A stretch of DNA of 64,000 nucleotides from Streptomyces sp. AC512_CC834 (GCF_019049325.1 NZ_JAGMUO010000097.1:248001-312000), one strand, 5' to 3'. Shown: positions 16,101-27,979, counted from the stretch's first letter. Notes: generated from the sequence alone by a model not told the origin. A program made the numbers and translations.

Positions 16101-18395
16101 CTACGGCACCGCGCGCTCCAGCCGGACGACGATGCCCTTCGAGGTGGGCTGGTTGCTGAGGTCGGCCACGCTGTCCAGCGGCACCAGGACCTGGGTCTCC
16201 GGGTAGTACGCGGCGGCGGAACCGCGCGCGGTGGGGTACGGGACCACCTCGAAGCCCTCGGCGCGGCGCTCGGCGTCGTCGTGCCAGACGCTCACCAGGT
16301 CGACGCGGTCGCCTCCGGTGAGGGCCAGGGCGTTCAGGTCGGCCGGGTTGACCATGACCACCCGGCGGCTGCCGTGGATGCCCCGGTAGCGGTCGTTGTG
16401 CGTGTAGGGGATGGTGTTCCACTGGTCGTGGGAGCGCAGGGTCTGCAGCAGCAGGTGTCCTTCGGGCACCCGCGGCACATGACACGCGTTGCTGGTGAAC
16501 ATCGCCTTGCCGGTGGCGGTGCGGTAGACGCCCTCGTTGACGGGGTTGGGCAGGCGGATGCCGCCGGGGCGTGCGACGCGACGGTTGAAGTCGTGCAGGC
16601 CGGGCACGATCCGGGCGATTCGGTCGCGGATCGCGCTGTAGTCGGCCTCGAACTCCTCCCACGGCACGTTCCCCGGCCCGTCGCCCAGGGTGCGGCGGGC
16701 GAGCCGGCACAGGATGGCGACCTCGCTGAGCAGCAGGGAGGACGCGGGCTTGAGCCGTCCCCTGGAGGTGTGCACCTCGCTCATCGAGTTCTCCACCGTG
16801 ACGAACTGCTCCCCGCCCGCCTGCCGGTCGCGTTCGGTCCGGCCGAGGGTGGGCAGGATGAGCGCGGTCTGTCCGCACACGGTGTGGGACCCGTTGAGCT
16901 TGGTGGAGACGTGGGCGGTCAGGCGGCAGCTCCGCATGGCCTCCTCGGTGACCGCGCTGTCGGGGGCGGCCCGCACGAAGTTGCCCGCGACTCCCAGGAA
17001 GAACTTGATCCGGCCCTCGCGCATCGCCTTGATCGAGTTCACCGAGTCGAGCCCGTGGGCGCGCGGCGGATCGAATCCGAACTCCCGTTGCAGCGCGTCC
17101 AGGAAGGAGTCCGGCATCTGTTCCCAGATGCCCATCGTGCGGTTGCCCTGGACGTTGCTGTGGCCCCGCACCGGGCAGGCCCCGGCGCCGGCCCTGCCGA
17201 GGTTGCCGCGCAGCAGCAGGAAGTTGACGATCTCCCGGATGGTGGGGACGCCGTGCTTGTGCTGCGTGATGCCCATCGCCCAGCAGACGACGACCCGTTC
17301 GCTGCGCAGCACCTCGTCGCGGACCTGTTCGATCTCCTCGCGGGCCAGGCCGGTGGCGGCGAGTACGTCGTCCCACGACACGTCCCGGGCGTGCTCGGCG
17401 AACTCCTCGAAGCCGCTGGTGCACCCGTCGATGAACGCGTGGTCCAGCACCTTTCCGGGCCGGGCGTCCTCGGCCTCCAGCAGCAGCCGGTTCAGTGCCT
17501 GGAACAGGGCCATGTCGCCGCCGGGGCGGATGTGCAGGAAGCGGTCGGCGATCCGGACGCCCTGGCCGATCAGTCCGCGTGCCTTCTGCGGGTTCTTGAA
17601 CCGCAGCAGCCCCGCCTCGGGGAGTGGATTGACCGCGACGATTCGGGCGCCGTTCGACTTGGCCTGTTCCAGGGCGGACAGTTGCCGCGGATGGTTGGTT
17701 CCGGGGTTCTGTCCCACCAGGAAGATCAGGTCGGCGTGGTGGAGGTCGTCGAGACCGACGGTGCCCTTGCCGGTGCCGAGGGTCTCGTGCAGCGCGAAGC
17801 CGCTCGATTCGTGGCACATGTTGCTGCAGTCGGGCAGGTTGTTGGTGCCGTAGGCGCGGGCGAAGAGCTGTAGGACGAAGGCGGCTTCGTTGCTGACCCG
17901 GCCCGAGGTGTAGAAGACCGCCTCGTCGGGGGTGTCCAGCGCCTTCAGTTCCTCGGCGAGCAGGTTCAGGGCGTCGCGCCAGCTAATCGGTTCGTAGTGG
18001 TCCGACCCGGGGCGCTTGACCATCGGCTCGGTGAGCCGCCCCTGTTGGTTCAGCCACATGTCGGAGCGCCGGCCCAGGTCGGAGACGGAGTGCTCGCGGA
18101 AGAAGCCGGCGGTGATCCGCCGTGTCGTCGCCTCGTCGTTGATGTGCTTGGCGCCGTTCTCGCAGTACTCGTTGCGGTGCCGGCGGCCGGGAGCGGGGTC
18201 CGCCCACGCACATCCCGGGCAGTCGATCCCGTCCACCTGGTTCATGGTGAGCAGGTCCACCGCACTCTGACGCGGGGAGGTCTGCTCCAGGGAGTACTCC
18301 AGCGCGTGCACCACCGCGGGAACACCCGCGGCCCAGGTCTTGGGCGGGGTGACGGTCAGGTCGTCCCGGGGTTCTTCCCTGGGCGGCTTCTTCAT
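16101..18395 (-). CDS. FdhF/YdeP-family molybdopterin oxidoreductase
   Basis: A 764-aa molybdenum bis-MGD enzyme of the YdeP group, annotated as formate dehydrogenase-like. The N-terminus carries DCPGCAW and CENGAKHIN, the family signature, rather than a full CxxC-x3-C iron-sulfur site. The cofactor region has YTSGRVSNEAAF and SNMCHESSGFAL, where Cys is a candidate Mo ligand; GHSNVQGNRTMGI and the C-terminal DH-binding domain follow. In Escherichia coli YdeP is linked to acid resistance, and its physiological substrate is not settled. The ATG follows GAGAGG. The next gene upstream on the same strand is the SRPBCC gene, with a 39-nt gap. Confidence 0.87.
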   Translation of the reverse strand: MKKPPREEPRDDLTVTPPKTWAAGVPAVVHALEYSLEQTSPRQSAVDLLTMNQVDGIDCPGCAWADPAPGRRHRNEYCENGAKHINDEATTRRITAGFFREHSVSDLGRRSDMWLNQQGRLTEPMVKRPGSDHYEPISWRDALNLLAEELKALDTPDEAVFYTSGRVSNEAAFVLQLFARAYGTNNLPDCSNMCHESSGFALHETLGTGKGTVGLDDLHHADLIFLVGQNPGTNHPRQLSALEQAKSNGARIVAVNPLPEAGLLRFKNPQKARGLIGQGVRIADRFLHIRPGGDMALFQALNRLLLEAEDARPGKVLDHAFIDGCTSGFEEFAEHARDVSWDDVLAATGLAREEIEQVRDEVLRSERVVVCWAMGITQHKHGVPTIREIVNFLLLRGNLGRAGAGACPVRGHSNVQGNRTMGIWEQMPDSFLDALQREFGFDPPRAHGLDSVNSIKAMREGRIKFFLGVAGNFVRAAPDSAVTEEAMRSCRLTAHVSTKLNGSHTVCGQTALILPTLGRTERDRQAGGEQFVTVENSMSEVHTSRGRLKPASSLLLSEVAILCRLARRTLGDGPGNVPWEEFEADYSAIRDRIARIVPGLHDFNRRVARPGGIRLPNPVNEGVYRTATGKAMFTSNACHVPRVPEGHLLLQTLRSHDQWNTIPYTHNDRYRGIHGSRRVVMVNPADLNALALTGGDRVDLVSVWHDDAERRAEGFEVVPYPTARGSAAAYYPETQVLVPLDSVADLSNQPTSKGIVVRLERAVP

Positions 18396-18434
18396 CGGGC
18401 GATCGCCTCTCGTTCGCTGTGTTCCCGCACCAGC

Positions 18435-18949
18435 TCAGCCCACCGGCCAGCCGGCGACCCTGCTCCTGGGCGGTTCCGGCTCCTCCGGCCGTACCTGCCC
18501 GCCCCGGATGGTCCCCCGCCAGGCCCCGCTCGCCTCGCCGTGCCCTTCGATGAACGTCTTGAAGTTCGCGAGTTCCCGCCGTAGGGCGCGGCCGGTCGTG
18601 CCGGGGATCGCGGCGAGCACGCCGACCGCTCCGCGCGGCTCGACGGACATCCGTACGGTCACCGCCGTACGGCCCTCCCCGGTGGGCCGGAACGTCACCT
18701 CGCCCCGGTGGCCGGGCCGCCGTCCGAGGCTCCGCCACGTCAGATGCGAGTCGGGCACCTGGTCCACGATCTCGGTCGCGAACGCCCGGCGCACCGGACC
18801 GACGCCGACGACCCACAGCGTCACGGCGGGCCTGACCTGCTCGACCCGCCGCACGGCGGTCATGAACCGCGGGAAGCTCTCGAACTGGGTCCACTGGTCG
18901 TACGCGGTGCGCACCGGTACGGCGATCTCGACCGTTTCCTCGACGCTGT

Positions 18950-18953
<4 letters not shown>
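18435..18953 (-). CDS. SRPBCC (START-like) domain protein
   Basis: A 172-aa protein with a polyketide cyclase/SRPBCC fold: MNSVEETVEIAVPVRTAYDQWTQFESFPRFM is the usual first strand and helices, followed by LTWRSLG and GEVTFRPT. These proteins bind hydrophobic ligands in a helix-grip cavity. The ATG overlaps the stop of the Clp ATPase gene as ATGA, so translation is coupled. The much longer frame in this region is an artefact of the Clp gene in another frame. Function unknown. Confidence 0.83.
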
Positions 18954-21469
<2,516 letters not shown>

Positions 21470-21585
21470 GACAGCTCCTGGGGCGGTGGCGAGTCGATTC
21501 CACCGAAACCCCATGTCGGCGGCGGCGCAAGCGGAGCGGCCGCCCGCCGCGGGCGGGCGAGGGCCCGTTGTCAGTGGTGGGCGGC

Positions 21586-23688
21586 ATGATTTCCTCCATG
21601 ACTACTCCTGCTGCAGTGATCGTGGACGCCACCGCCTACGCCCAGGCGGTCGAGGACGCGGCGCGCGCGGCCGCCGCCTACTACGCGGGCGGCTCCTCGC
21701 CGCTGGACGACGACGCCTACGACCGGCTGGCGAGAGGGATCGCCGCGTGGGAGGCCGAGCACCCCGACGAGGTGCTGCCCGACTCCCCCACGGGCAAGGT
21801 GGCCGGGGGCGCGGCGGAGGGCGACGTGCCGCACACGGTGCCGATGCTCAGCCTCGACAACGTGTTCTCGCCGGACGGGTTCACCGCCTGGACGGAGTCG
21901 CTGGCCCGGCGCATCGACCGCGAGGTGTCCCGGTTCAGTGTGGGCCCCAAGCTGGACGGTCTCGCGGTCGCCGCCCGCTACCGCGACGGACGCCTCACCC
22001 GGCTGATCACCCGGGGTGACGGCACGGCCGGTGAGGACGTGTCGCATGCCATCGGCACCGTGGAGGGGCTGCCCGAGACGCTGGCCGAGCCGGTGACCGT
22101 CGAGGTGCGCGGCGAGATCCTCATGACGACGGCGCAGTTCGAGCACGCCAACGAGGTGCGCATACAGCACGGTGGGCAGCCTTTCGCCAACCCGCGCAAC
22201 GCGGCCGCGGGCACCCTGCGGGCGAAGGAGCGCGCCTACACGGTGCCGATGACGTTCTTCGGGTACGGCCTGCTGGCCCTGCCCGGCACCGACGCCGCGC
22301 TCGCCGGACGGCTCGAGGAGCCGGCGTACAGCGACCTGATGTCCATGGCGTCCGGGCTGGGGGTGCACACCAGCGCCGGCACCGCGGTGCCGGACGTCGT
22401 CGTCGAGACGCCGGAGCAGGTCGTGGCCCGGGTCCAGGAGATCGCGGCGCTCCGTGCCGAGCTGCCCTTCGGCATCGACGGGATCGTCGTCAAGGCCGAC
22501 CTCGCCGCCGATCAGCGGGCCGCCGGGTCCGGCTCCCGGGCGCCGCGGTGGGCGATCGCGTACAAGCTTCCGGCCGTCGAGAAGATCACCCGGCTGCTCG
22601 ATGTGGAGTGGAACGTCGGCCGTACCGGCATCGTCGCCCCGCGCGGAGTCCTGGAGCCGGTGGTCATCGAGGGCTCCACGATCACCTACGCCACCCTGCA
22701 CAATCCGGCCGACATCACGCGCCGTGGTCTGCGGCTGGGCGACCACGTCATGGTGCACCGCGCGGGTGACGTCATCCCGCGCATCGAGGCCCCGGTCGCG
22801 CACCTGCGTACAGGTGAGGAACAGCCCATCGTGTTCCCCGAGACGTGTCCGCGCTGCGGGTCCCAGATCGACACGAGCGAGGAACGCTGGCGGTGCGCGC
22901 AGGGCCGCAACTGCCACCTGGTCGCCTCGCTGGCCTACGCCGCAGGCCGCGACCAACTGGACATCGAGGGGCTGGGCACCACCCGCGTCGTGCAGCTCGT
23001 GGAGGCGGGCCTCGTCTCCGATCTGGCCGACCTGTTCACCCTGCGGCGCGAGGAGTTGCTCGCCCTGGAGCGGATGGGTGAGACCAGCACCGACAACCTG
23101 CTCGCCGCCCTCGCCGGGGCCAGGGAGCAGCCGCTGTCGAGGGTGCTGTGCGCGCTCGGTGTCCGGGGCACCGGACGGTCCATGTCCCGGCGCATCGCCC
23201 GGTACTTCGCCACCATGGACCACATCCGCGCCGCCGACGCCGTCGCGATGCAGCGGGTCGACGGCATCGGTGCGGAGAAGGCGCCCTCCATCGTCGCGGA
23301 GATCGCCGAACTGGCCCCGCTCATCGACAAGCTCGCCGCCGCCGGCGTCAACATGACCGAGCCCGGCGCGACCCCGCCTCCGCCCGCCGACGACACCGAG
23401 GGCGAGGGCGGCGGCGAGGCCACGCCGGCCGAGGGCGGTCCGCTGGCGGGCATGAAGGTGGTCGTCACCGGCGCGATGACCGGACATCTGGAACGGCTCA
23501 GCCGCAACGAGATGAACGAACTCATCGAGCGGGCCGGCGGACGCTCCTCCTCCAGCGTCTCCAAGAACACGACGCTCGTCGTCGCGGGCGAGGGCGCGGG
23601 ATCGAAGCGGGCCAAGGCGGAACAGCTCGGCGTCCGCCTGGCCACCCCGGAGGAGTTCGCCGAGCTGGTCGCCGACCTCCTCGCCTGA
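21586..23688 (+). CDS. ligA: NAD-dependent DNA ligase, divergent type
   Basis: A 700-aa ligase that seals nicks using NAD. Domains in order: a shortened domain Ia (residues about 15-70, with YY and DDDAYDRL retained), the adenylation domain with lysine in GPKLDGLAV (Lys122 from this start), GDGTAGEDVS and NPRNAAAGTLR, the OB-fold (WNVGRTGIVAPRGVLEPV), a four-Cys zinc finger (CPRCGSQ ... WRCAQGRNC), HhH repeats, an acidic Pro-rich linker, and a C-terminal BRCT domain (LAGMKVVVTGAM). Start could be 21586 or 21598. The N-terminal part differs from the standard Streptomyces LigA, so this may be a second ligase. It is divergent from the Clp operon. Confidence 0.9.
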   Translation: MISSMTTPAAVIVDATAYAQAVEDAARAAAAYYAGGSSPLDDDAYDRLARGIAAWEAEHPDEVLPDSPTGKVAGGAAEGDVPHTVPMLSLDNVFSPDGFTAWTESLARRIDREVSRFSVGPKLDGLAVAARYRDGRLTRLITRGDGTAGEDVSHAIGTVEGLPETLAEPVTVEVRGEILMTTAQFEHANEVRIQHGGQPFANPRNAAAGTLRAKERAYTVPMTFFGYGLLALPGTDAALAGRLEEPAYSDLMSMASGLGVHTSAGTAVPDVVVETPEQVVARVQEIAALRAELPFGIDGIVVKADLAADQRAAGSGSRAPRWAIAYKLPAVEKITRLLDVEWNVGRTGIVAPRGVLEPVVIEGSTITYATLHNPADITRRGLRLGDHVMVHRAGDVIPRIEAPVAHLRTGEEQPIVFPETCPRCGSQIDTSEERWRCAQGRNCHLVASLAYAAGRDQLDIEGLGTTRVVQLVEAGLVSDLADLFTLRREELLALERMGETSTDNLLAALAGAREQPLSRVLCALGVRGTGRSMSRRIARYFATMDHIRAADAVAMQRVDGIGAEKAPSIVAEIAELAPLIDKLAAAGVNMTEPGATPPPPADDTEGEGGGEATPAEGGPLAGMKVVVTGAMTGHLERLSRNEMNELIERAGGRSSSSVSKNTTLVVAGEGAGSKRAKAEQLGVRLATPEEFAELVADLLA

Positions 23689-23705
23689 GAATCCTATGCG
23701 ATCCA
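23689..23705. promoter_or_regulatory. 17-bp repeat, copy 1 (candidate GntR operator of the fucose operon)
   Basis: GAATCCTATGCGATCCA, directly after the ligA stop. It differs by one base from the copy at 23785-23801, and the two start 96 nt apart. A TTGACG box lies between them at 23745-23750. Confidence 0.5.
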
Positions 23706-23784
23706 AGCGGCCCTACACGGGAAGAAGTCCCCGGGGCACGAGTATTGACGGGGTGATCATCACTGTCACACCATCAGGTGAGTG

Positions 23785-23801
23785 GAATCCTATGTGATCC
23801 A
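23785..23801. promoter_or_regulatory. 17-bp repeat, copy 2 (candidate GntR operator of the fucose operon)
   Basis: GAATCCTATGTGATCCA, ending 14 nt before the fuconate dehydratase start and overlapping the expected transcription start and leader. A conserved AT-containing repeat in this GC-rich DNA, flanking the promoter on both sides, suggests repression by looping or blockage, probably by the GntR protein encoded at 27980-28708. Confidence 0.55.
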
Positions 23802-23815
23802 GTGAGGAAGCGGTC

Positions 23816-25153
23816 ATGGTCACGGCACGCATCACCGATCTCGACGTGGTCGACATCCGTTTCCCCACCTCGCGCGAGTTCGACGGCTCCGACGCCATGA
23901 ATCCCGACCCCGACTACTCGGCCGCGTACGTGATCCTGCGGACCGAGGCGGGCGACGGGCTGGAGGGGCACGCCTTCACCTTCACCATCGGACGCGGCAA
24001 CGACGTCCAGGCCACGGCGATCGCCGCACTGCGCGACCATGTCGTGGGGCTGTCCGCCCAGGCGGTGTGCGCCGATCCGGGTTCGGTGTACCGGGCCCTG
24101 ACCGGCGACAGCCAACTGCGCTGGCTCGGCCCGGAGAAGGGCGTGATGCACATGGCCGTCGGTGCCGTCGTCAACGCCGTGTGGGACCTGGCGGCCAAGC
24201 GGGCGGGCCGGCCGGTGTGGCGGCTCCTCGCCGACGCGGAACCGGAGTGGCTCGCGGACCAGGTGGACTTCCGCTACATCGAGGACGCGCTCACCCGCGA
24301 GGAGGCCGTGGACCTGCTCCGCAGGGGCAAGGACGGCGCCGCAGAGCGCGCGGCCCGCCTCCTGGCGCACGGCTACCCGGCCTACACCACCTCTCCCGGC
24401 TGGCTCGGCTACTCCGACGAGAAACTGGTGCGGCTCGCGAAGCAGGCGGTCGCGGACGGCTTCACGCAGATCAAGCTGAAGGTGGGCGCCGATCTCGCCG
24501 ACGACCTGCGCAGGCTGCGCACGGCGCGCGCGGCCGTCGGCCCGGACGTGCGGATCGCCGTCGACGCCAACCAGCGCTGGAGCGTCGCCGAGGCCGTCGA
24601 GTGGACCAATGCGCTGGCCCGGTACGCCCCGTACTGGATCGAGGAGCCCACCAGCCCCGACGACGTCCTCGGACACGCGGCGGTGCGCAAGGGGGTCGCG
24701 CCCGTCAAGGTGGCCACCGGTGAGCACGTCCACAACCGGGTCGTCTTCAAGCAACTGCTCCAGGCCGGCGCGATCGACGTGCTCCAGATCGACGCGGCGC
24801 GCGTGGGCGGCGTCAACGAGAACCTGGCGATCCTGCTGCTCGCCGCGAAGTACGGGGTGCCGGTCTGTCCGCACGCCGGCGGCGTCGGCCTGTGCGAACT
24901 GGTGCGCCATCTCTCGATGTTCGACTTCGTGGCCCTGACCGGAACGACCGAGGACCGGGTGATCGAGTACGTGGACCATCTGCACGAGCACTTCAAGGAT
25001 CCCGTGGTCATCGCGGACGGGCGCTACGTGGCACCGACGGCGCCCGGCTTCTCCTCCCAGATGCACGCCGCCTCGATCGCGGCGTATCGGTATCCGGACG
25101 GTTCCTTCTGGGCCGCCGACCTCGCCGAACGGCGAAAGGGGACGACTCGATGA
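23816..25153 (+). CDS. L-fuconate dehydratase (enolase superfamily)
   Basis: A 445-aa enolase-superfamily enzyme that dehydrates L-fuconate to 2-keto-3-deoxy-L-fuconate. The catalytic residues of the group are all in place: Lys220-x-Lys222 (QIKLKVG), Asp250 (VDANQRW), Glu276 (WIEEPTSPDD), the third metal-ligand segment ATGEHVHNR, and His353 in CPHAGGVGL. These lie two residues beyond the numbering I recall for the characterised Xanthomonas enzyme. The N-terminal FPTSREFDGSDAMNPDPDYS is also typical of the FucD/ENOSF1 clade. First gene of a four-gene operon; the stop overlaps the next start (ATGA). GAGGAAG precedes the ATG. Confidence 0.92.
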   Translation: MVTARITDLDVVDIRFPTSREFDGSDAMNPDPDYSAAYVILRTEAGDGLEGHAFTFTIGRGNDVQATAIAALRDHVVGLSAQAVCADPGSVYRALTGDSQLRWLGPEKGVMHMAVGAVVNAVWDLAAKRAGRPVWRLLADAEPEWLADQVDFRYIEDALTREEAVDLLRRGKDGAAERAARLLAHGYPAYTTSPGWLGYSDEKLVRLAKQAVADGFTQIKLKVGADLADDLRRLRTARAAVGPDVRIAVDANQRWSVAEAVEWTNALARYAPYWIEEPTSPDDVLGHAAVRKGVAPVKVATGEHVHNRVVFKQLLQAGAIDVLQIDAARVGGVNENLAILLLAAKYGVPVCPHAGGVGLCELVRHLSMFDFVALTGTTEDRVIEYVDHLHEHFKDPVVIADGRYVAPTAPGFSSQMHAASIAAYRYPDGSFWAADLAERRKGTTR

Positions 25154-25914
25154 GCGAACCGAGTGATCTGTCCGGGCTCAGGGCCCTGGTGACGGGCGGC
25201 GCGTCCGGCATCGGCGCGGCCACCGCCGGTCTGCTGGCCGGCCGGGGCGCCGACGTCGCCGTACTGGACCTCGATCCGTCGCCGGTGGACAAGCCCCTGC
25301 GGGCATACGCCGGGGACGTGTCCGACGACGCCTCGGTGCGCTCCGCCGTCGCCGCCGCGGCCCACGAACTCGGCGGCATCGACATCCTGGTCAACAACGC
25401 CGGCATCGGCGCGATCGGCACGGTCGAGGACAACGAGGACGCCGAGTGGCACCGGGTCCTCGACGTGAACGTCCTCGGCATGGTCCGCACCACTCGCGCG
25501 GCCCTGCCCCACCTGCGGGCCTCCGCGCACGCCGCGGTGGTCAACACCTGCTCGATCGCGGCCACGGCGGGTCTGCCGCAGCGGGCCCTGTACAGCGCCA
25601 GCAAGGGCGCGGTGCTGTCCCTGACGCTGGCCATGGCCGCGGACCACCTCGGGGACGGGATCCGCGTCAACTGCGTGAACCCCGGTACGGCGGACACGCC
25701 CTGGATCGGCCGCCTCCTCGACCGCGCGACCGACCCGGCCGCCGAACGGGCGGCGCTCGACGCCCGGCAGCCCATGGGGCGGCTGGTCACCGCCGGGGAG
25801 GTCGCCGCGGCCATCGTGTACCTGGCGAGCCCGGCCGCCGCCTCCGTCACGGGCACCGCCCTCGCGGTGGACGGGGGAATGCAGGGGCTGCGGCCGCGGC
25901 CCCGGGCGCGGTGA
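25150..25914 (+). CDS. SDR-family 2-keto-3-deoxy-L-fuconate dehydrogenase (likely)
   Basis: A 254-aa short-chain dehydrogenase: nucleotide-binding TGGASGIGAA, DVSDD, NNAGIG, the Ser of CSIAA and the catalytic YSASK, then NPGTADTPW and the C-terminal VTGTALAVDGGM. In L-fucose oxidation an SDR of this type oxidises 2-keto-3-deoxy-L-fuconate to the 2,4-diketo acid using NAD. That role is inferred from the operon, since the SDR sequence alone is not specific. Joined by ATGA to the dehydratase and by GTGA to the next gene. Confidence 0.85.
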   Translation: MSEPSDLSGLRALVTGGASGIGAATAGLLAGRGADVAVLDLDPSPVDKPLRAYAGDVSDDASVRSAVAAAAHELGGIDILVNNAGIGAIGTVEDNEDAEWHRVLDVNVLGMVRTTRAALPHLRASAHAAVVNTCSIAATAGLPQRALYSASKGAVLSLTLAMAADHLGDGIRVNCVNPGTADTPWIGRLLDRATDPAAERAALDARQPMGRLVTAGEVAAAIVYLASPAAASVTGTALAVDGGMQGLRPRPRAR

Positions 25915-26954
25915 CGCGGCCGGGCGACAGCGGCGCCGGCCCGTCGCTGCCGAGCCGCACCCTCGGTCGCGGCGACGTGTCCGTCACCACCCTCGGTTTC
26001 GGCGCCGCGGCCGTCGGCGGTCTCTACACGCCCGTGAGCGAGGAGGAGGCGGTGGCCGCCGTGGACGCCGCCTGGGAGGCGGGCGTCCGCTACTTCGACA
26101 CCGCCCCGCACTACGGGCTCGGCCTGTCGGAACGCAGGCTCGGGGCGGCGCTGCGGGACAGGCCACGGGACGAGTTCACGCTGTCGACGAAGGTGGGACG
26201 GGTGCTCGTCCCGCACGACGGCGGCGGGGACGACCTGGCCAACGGCTTCGCCGTACCGGCCACGCACCGGCGGCGCTGGGACTTCAGCGCCGACGGGGTG
26301 CGCCGCTCACTGGAGGAGAGCCTGACCCGCCTCGGGCTCGACCGCGTCGACCTGGTCCTGCTGCACGATCCGGACGACCACGAGGAACAGGCCTTCCGGG
26401 AGGCGTACCCGGCGCTGGAGGAGCTGCGGGCGCAGGGGGTGGTCCGCGCGATCGGCGCCGGAATGAACCGGACCCGGATGCTGACGCGGTTCCTCACGGA
26501 CACGGACGTCGACGCCGTGCTCTGCGCGGGGCGCTACACCCTGCTCGAACAGGGTGCGCTGGACACCCTGTTGCCCGCCGCCGTGGCGGCCGGCAGGAGC
26601 GTGATCGTGGGTGGTGTCTTCAACTCCGGGCTGCTGGCCGACCCGTCGCCGGGCGCCATGTACGACTACGCGGCGGCCCCCGCGGAACTCCTGCGCCGGG
26701 CCGAGCGGATGCGCGACGTCACCGAGGCCCGCGGAGTACCGCTGCGCGCGGCCGCGCTCCGTTTCCCCCTCGGGCATCCGGCGGTCGCGTCCGTCCTGGT
26801 CGGGCCGCGGTCGGCCGCGCAGACCGGCGACGCGGTCGAGCAGTTCCACCGGCGCCTGCCGGACGCCGTGTGGGAGGAGCTGCGAACGGAGGGTCTGCTG
26901 CCGGGCGGGGTACCGGTGCCTGTCGGGGGGCCTGGCGAGGGAGGGCAGTCATGA
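25911..26954 (+). CDS. Aldo/keto reductase, likely L-fucose 1-dehydrogenase
   Basis: A 347-aa aldo/keto reductase of the D-threo-aldose 1-dehydrogenase group: LGFGAAAVGGLY, catalytic Asp/Tyr in YFDTAPHYGLGLSERRLG, Lys in LSTKVGR, LGLDRVDLVLLHDPDD, and a C-terminal NAD(P)-binding loop (LVGPRSAAQ). It oxidises the sugar at C1 to the lactone, the first step of the pathway. The GTG start overlaps the SDR stop and its stop overlaps the lactonase start, giving a fully coupled operon. Longer upstream frames lie within the SDR gene. Confidence 0.87.
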   Translation: MTRPGDSGAGPSLPSRTLGRGDVSVTTLGFGAAAVGGLYTPVSEEEAVAAVDAAWEAGVRYFDTAPHYGLGLSERRLGAALRDRPRDEFTLSTKVGRVLVPHDGGGDDLANGFAVPATHRRRWDFSADGVRRSLEESLTRLGLDRVDLVLLHDPDDHEEQAFREAYPALEELRAQGVVRAIGAGMNRTRMLTRFLTDTDVDAVLCAGRYTLLEQGALDTLLPAAVAAGRSVIVGGVFNSGLLADPSPGAMYDYAAAPAELLRRAERMRDVTEARGVPLRAAALRFPLGHPAVASVLVGPRSAAQTGDAVEQFHRRLPDAVWEELRTEGLLPGGVPVPVGGPGEGGQS

Positions 26955-27811
26955 CCGTCATCGACGCCCATCACCACGTGTGGGACCTCGGCGTGCGCGA
27001 CCAGGAGTGGATCACCGGCCCCGAACTCGCCCCGCTGCGCCGCTCCTTCCTCCTCGCGGACCTGGAGGCCGAGGCCCGCGGGGCCGGGGTGACGGCGTCG
27101 GTGCTCGTGCAGACGGTCACGGTGGCCGAGGAGACGCCGGAGTTGCTGGCGCTGGCGGTGGACAGTGAGGTCGTCGGCGCGGTCGTCGGGTGGACCGACC
27201 CGACGTCGCCCGGGGTGGCCGACGAGCTGGCCCGGCTGCGCTCGCTGCCCGGCGGCGGCTTCCTGCGTGGGATCAGGCACCAGGTCCAGGCGGAGCCCGA
27301 CCCGGACTGGCTGACCCGGCCCGAGGTGCTGCGCGCACTGCGCGCGATCGCGGCGGCCGGGCTCGGCTACGACCTGGTCGTCCTCCCGCACCAGTTGCCG
27401 GCCGCGGTGCGGGCGGCGGCGGCCGTTCCCGGGCTCACCTTCGTCCTCGACCACCTGGGCAAGCCGCCGATCGCGTCGGGGCGAGCGGAACCGTGGGCGG
27501 CCCGTCTGCGTGCGCTGGCCGCCCTGCCGAACACGGTGTGCAAGCTCTCCGGCATGCTGACCGAGGCCGACTGGCGCTCGTGGACCGTGGACGACCTCAG
27601 GCCGTACGCCGACACGGTGATCGATGCCTTCGGTCCCCGGCGGCTGATGTTCGGTTCCGACTGGCCGGTGAGCACCCTGGCCGCCGGGTACGGCGACGTG
27701 GTGGCCGCCGTCGACGAGCTGATCGCCCCACTCACCGCGGCGGAGCGGGACGAGGTGTGGTCCGGCACCGCACGGCGCGTGTACGGGATCACCGGGGTCC
27801 ACGGCGGGTGA
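26951..27811 (+). CDS. Amidohydrolase-family L-fuconolactonase
   Basis: A 286-aa COG3618 amidohydrolase (TIM-barrel metal hydrolase). The HxH motif appears as VIDAHHHVWD at the N-terminus; then GIRHQVQAEPD, FVLDHLGKPPI and the C-terminal FGSDWPVS with the catalytic Asp. The family hydrolyses sugar lactones, and in this operon it should open L-fucono-lactone to L-fuconate. No hydrolase for the final 2,4-diketo-3-deoxy-fuconate and no sugar importer are encoded in the operon. It overlaps the aldo/keto reductase stop (ATGA) and ends in a tandem repeat. Confidence 0.87.
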   Translation: MTVIDAHHHVWDLGVRDQEWITGPELAPLRRSFLLADLEAEARGAGVTASVLVQTVTVAEETPELLALAVDSEVVGAVVGWTDPTSPGVADELARLRSLPGGGFLRGIRHQVQAEPDPDWLTRPEVLRALRAIAAAGLGYDLVVLPHQLPAAVRAAAAVPGLTFVLDHLGKPPIASGRAEPWAARLRALAALPNTVCKLSGMLTEADWRSWTVDDLRPYADTVIDAFGPRRLMFGSDWPVSTLAAGYGDVVAAVDELIAPLTAAERDEVWSGTARRVYGITGVHGG

Positions 27812-27957
27812 CCGGTGTCGGCCGGGGTTCCCGGCAGGAGACCGGTGCCAGCCGGGGGTTCTCGGCAGGTGACCGGTGTCGGCCGGGGTTCCCGGCGGGA
27901 GACCAGTGCCGGTCGGCGTCCGCGGCGGGTTACCGGTGTCGGTCGGGGGTTCGCCTG
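27808..27957. repeat. Five imperfect 30-bp tandem repeats after the fucose operon
   Basis: Units begin at 27808, 27838, 27869, 27899 and 27929; four are 30 nt and the second is 31 nt. Odd units start GTGACCGGTGTCGGCCGGGG-like and even units GAGACCGGTGCCAG-like, so the array looks like a duplicated 60-bp dimer. It begins at the lactonase stop codon and fills the space to the convergent GntR gene. It is too degenerate and lacks unique spacers for a CRISPR. Confidence 0.85.
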
Positions 27958-27979
27958 TGCTGGGACCGTGGCCGGGGGG

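Noticed and set aside
21470..21585. HspR (HAIR) or CtsR-like site upstream of the Clp ATPase
   Set aside because: Looked for CTTGAG-N9-CTCAAG-like repeats and found none.
21571..23706. A 711-codon minus-strand frame opposite ligA
   Set aside because: Pure antisense shadow of the ligase.
27808..27957. Possible CRISPR array
   Set aside because: Units are contiguous without unique spacers, are imperfect, and no cas genes are nearby.
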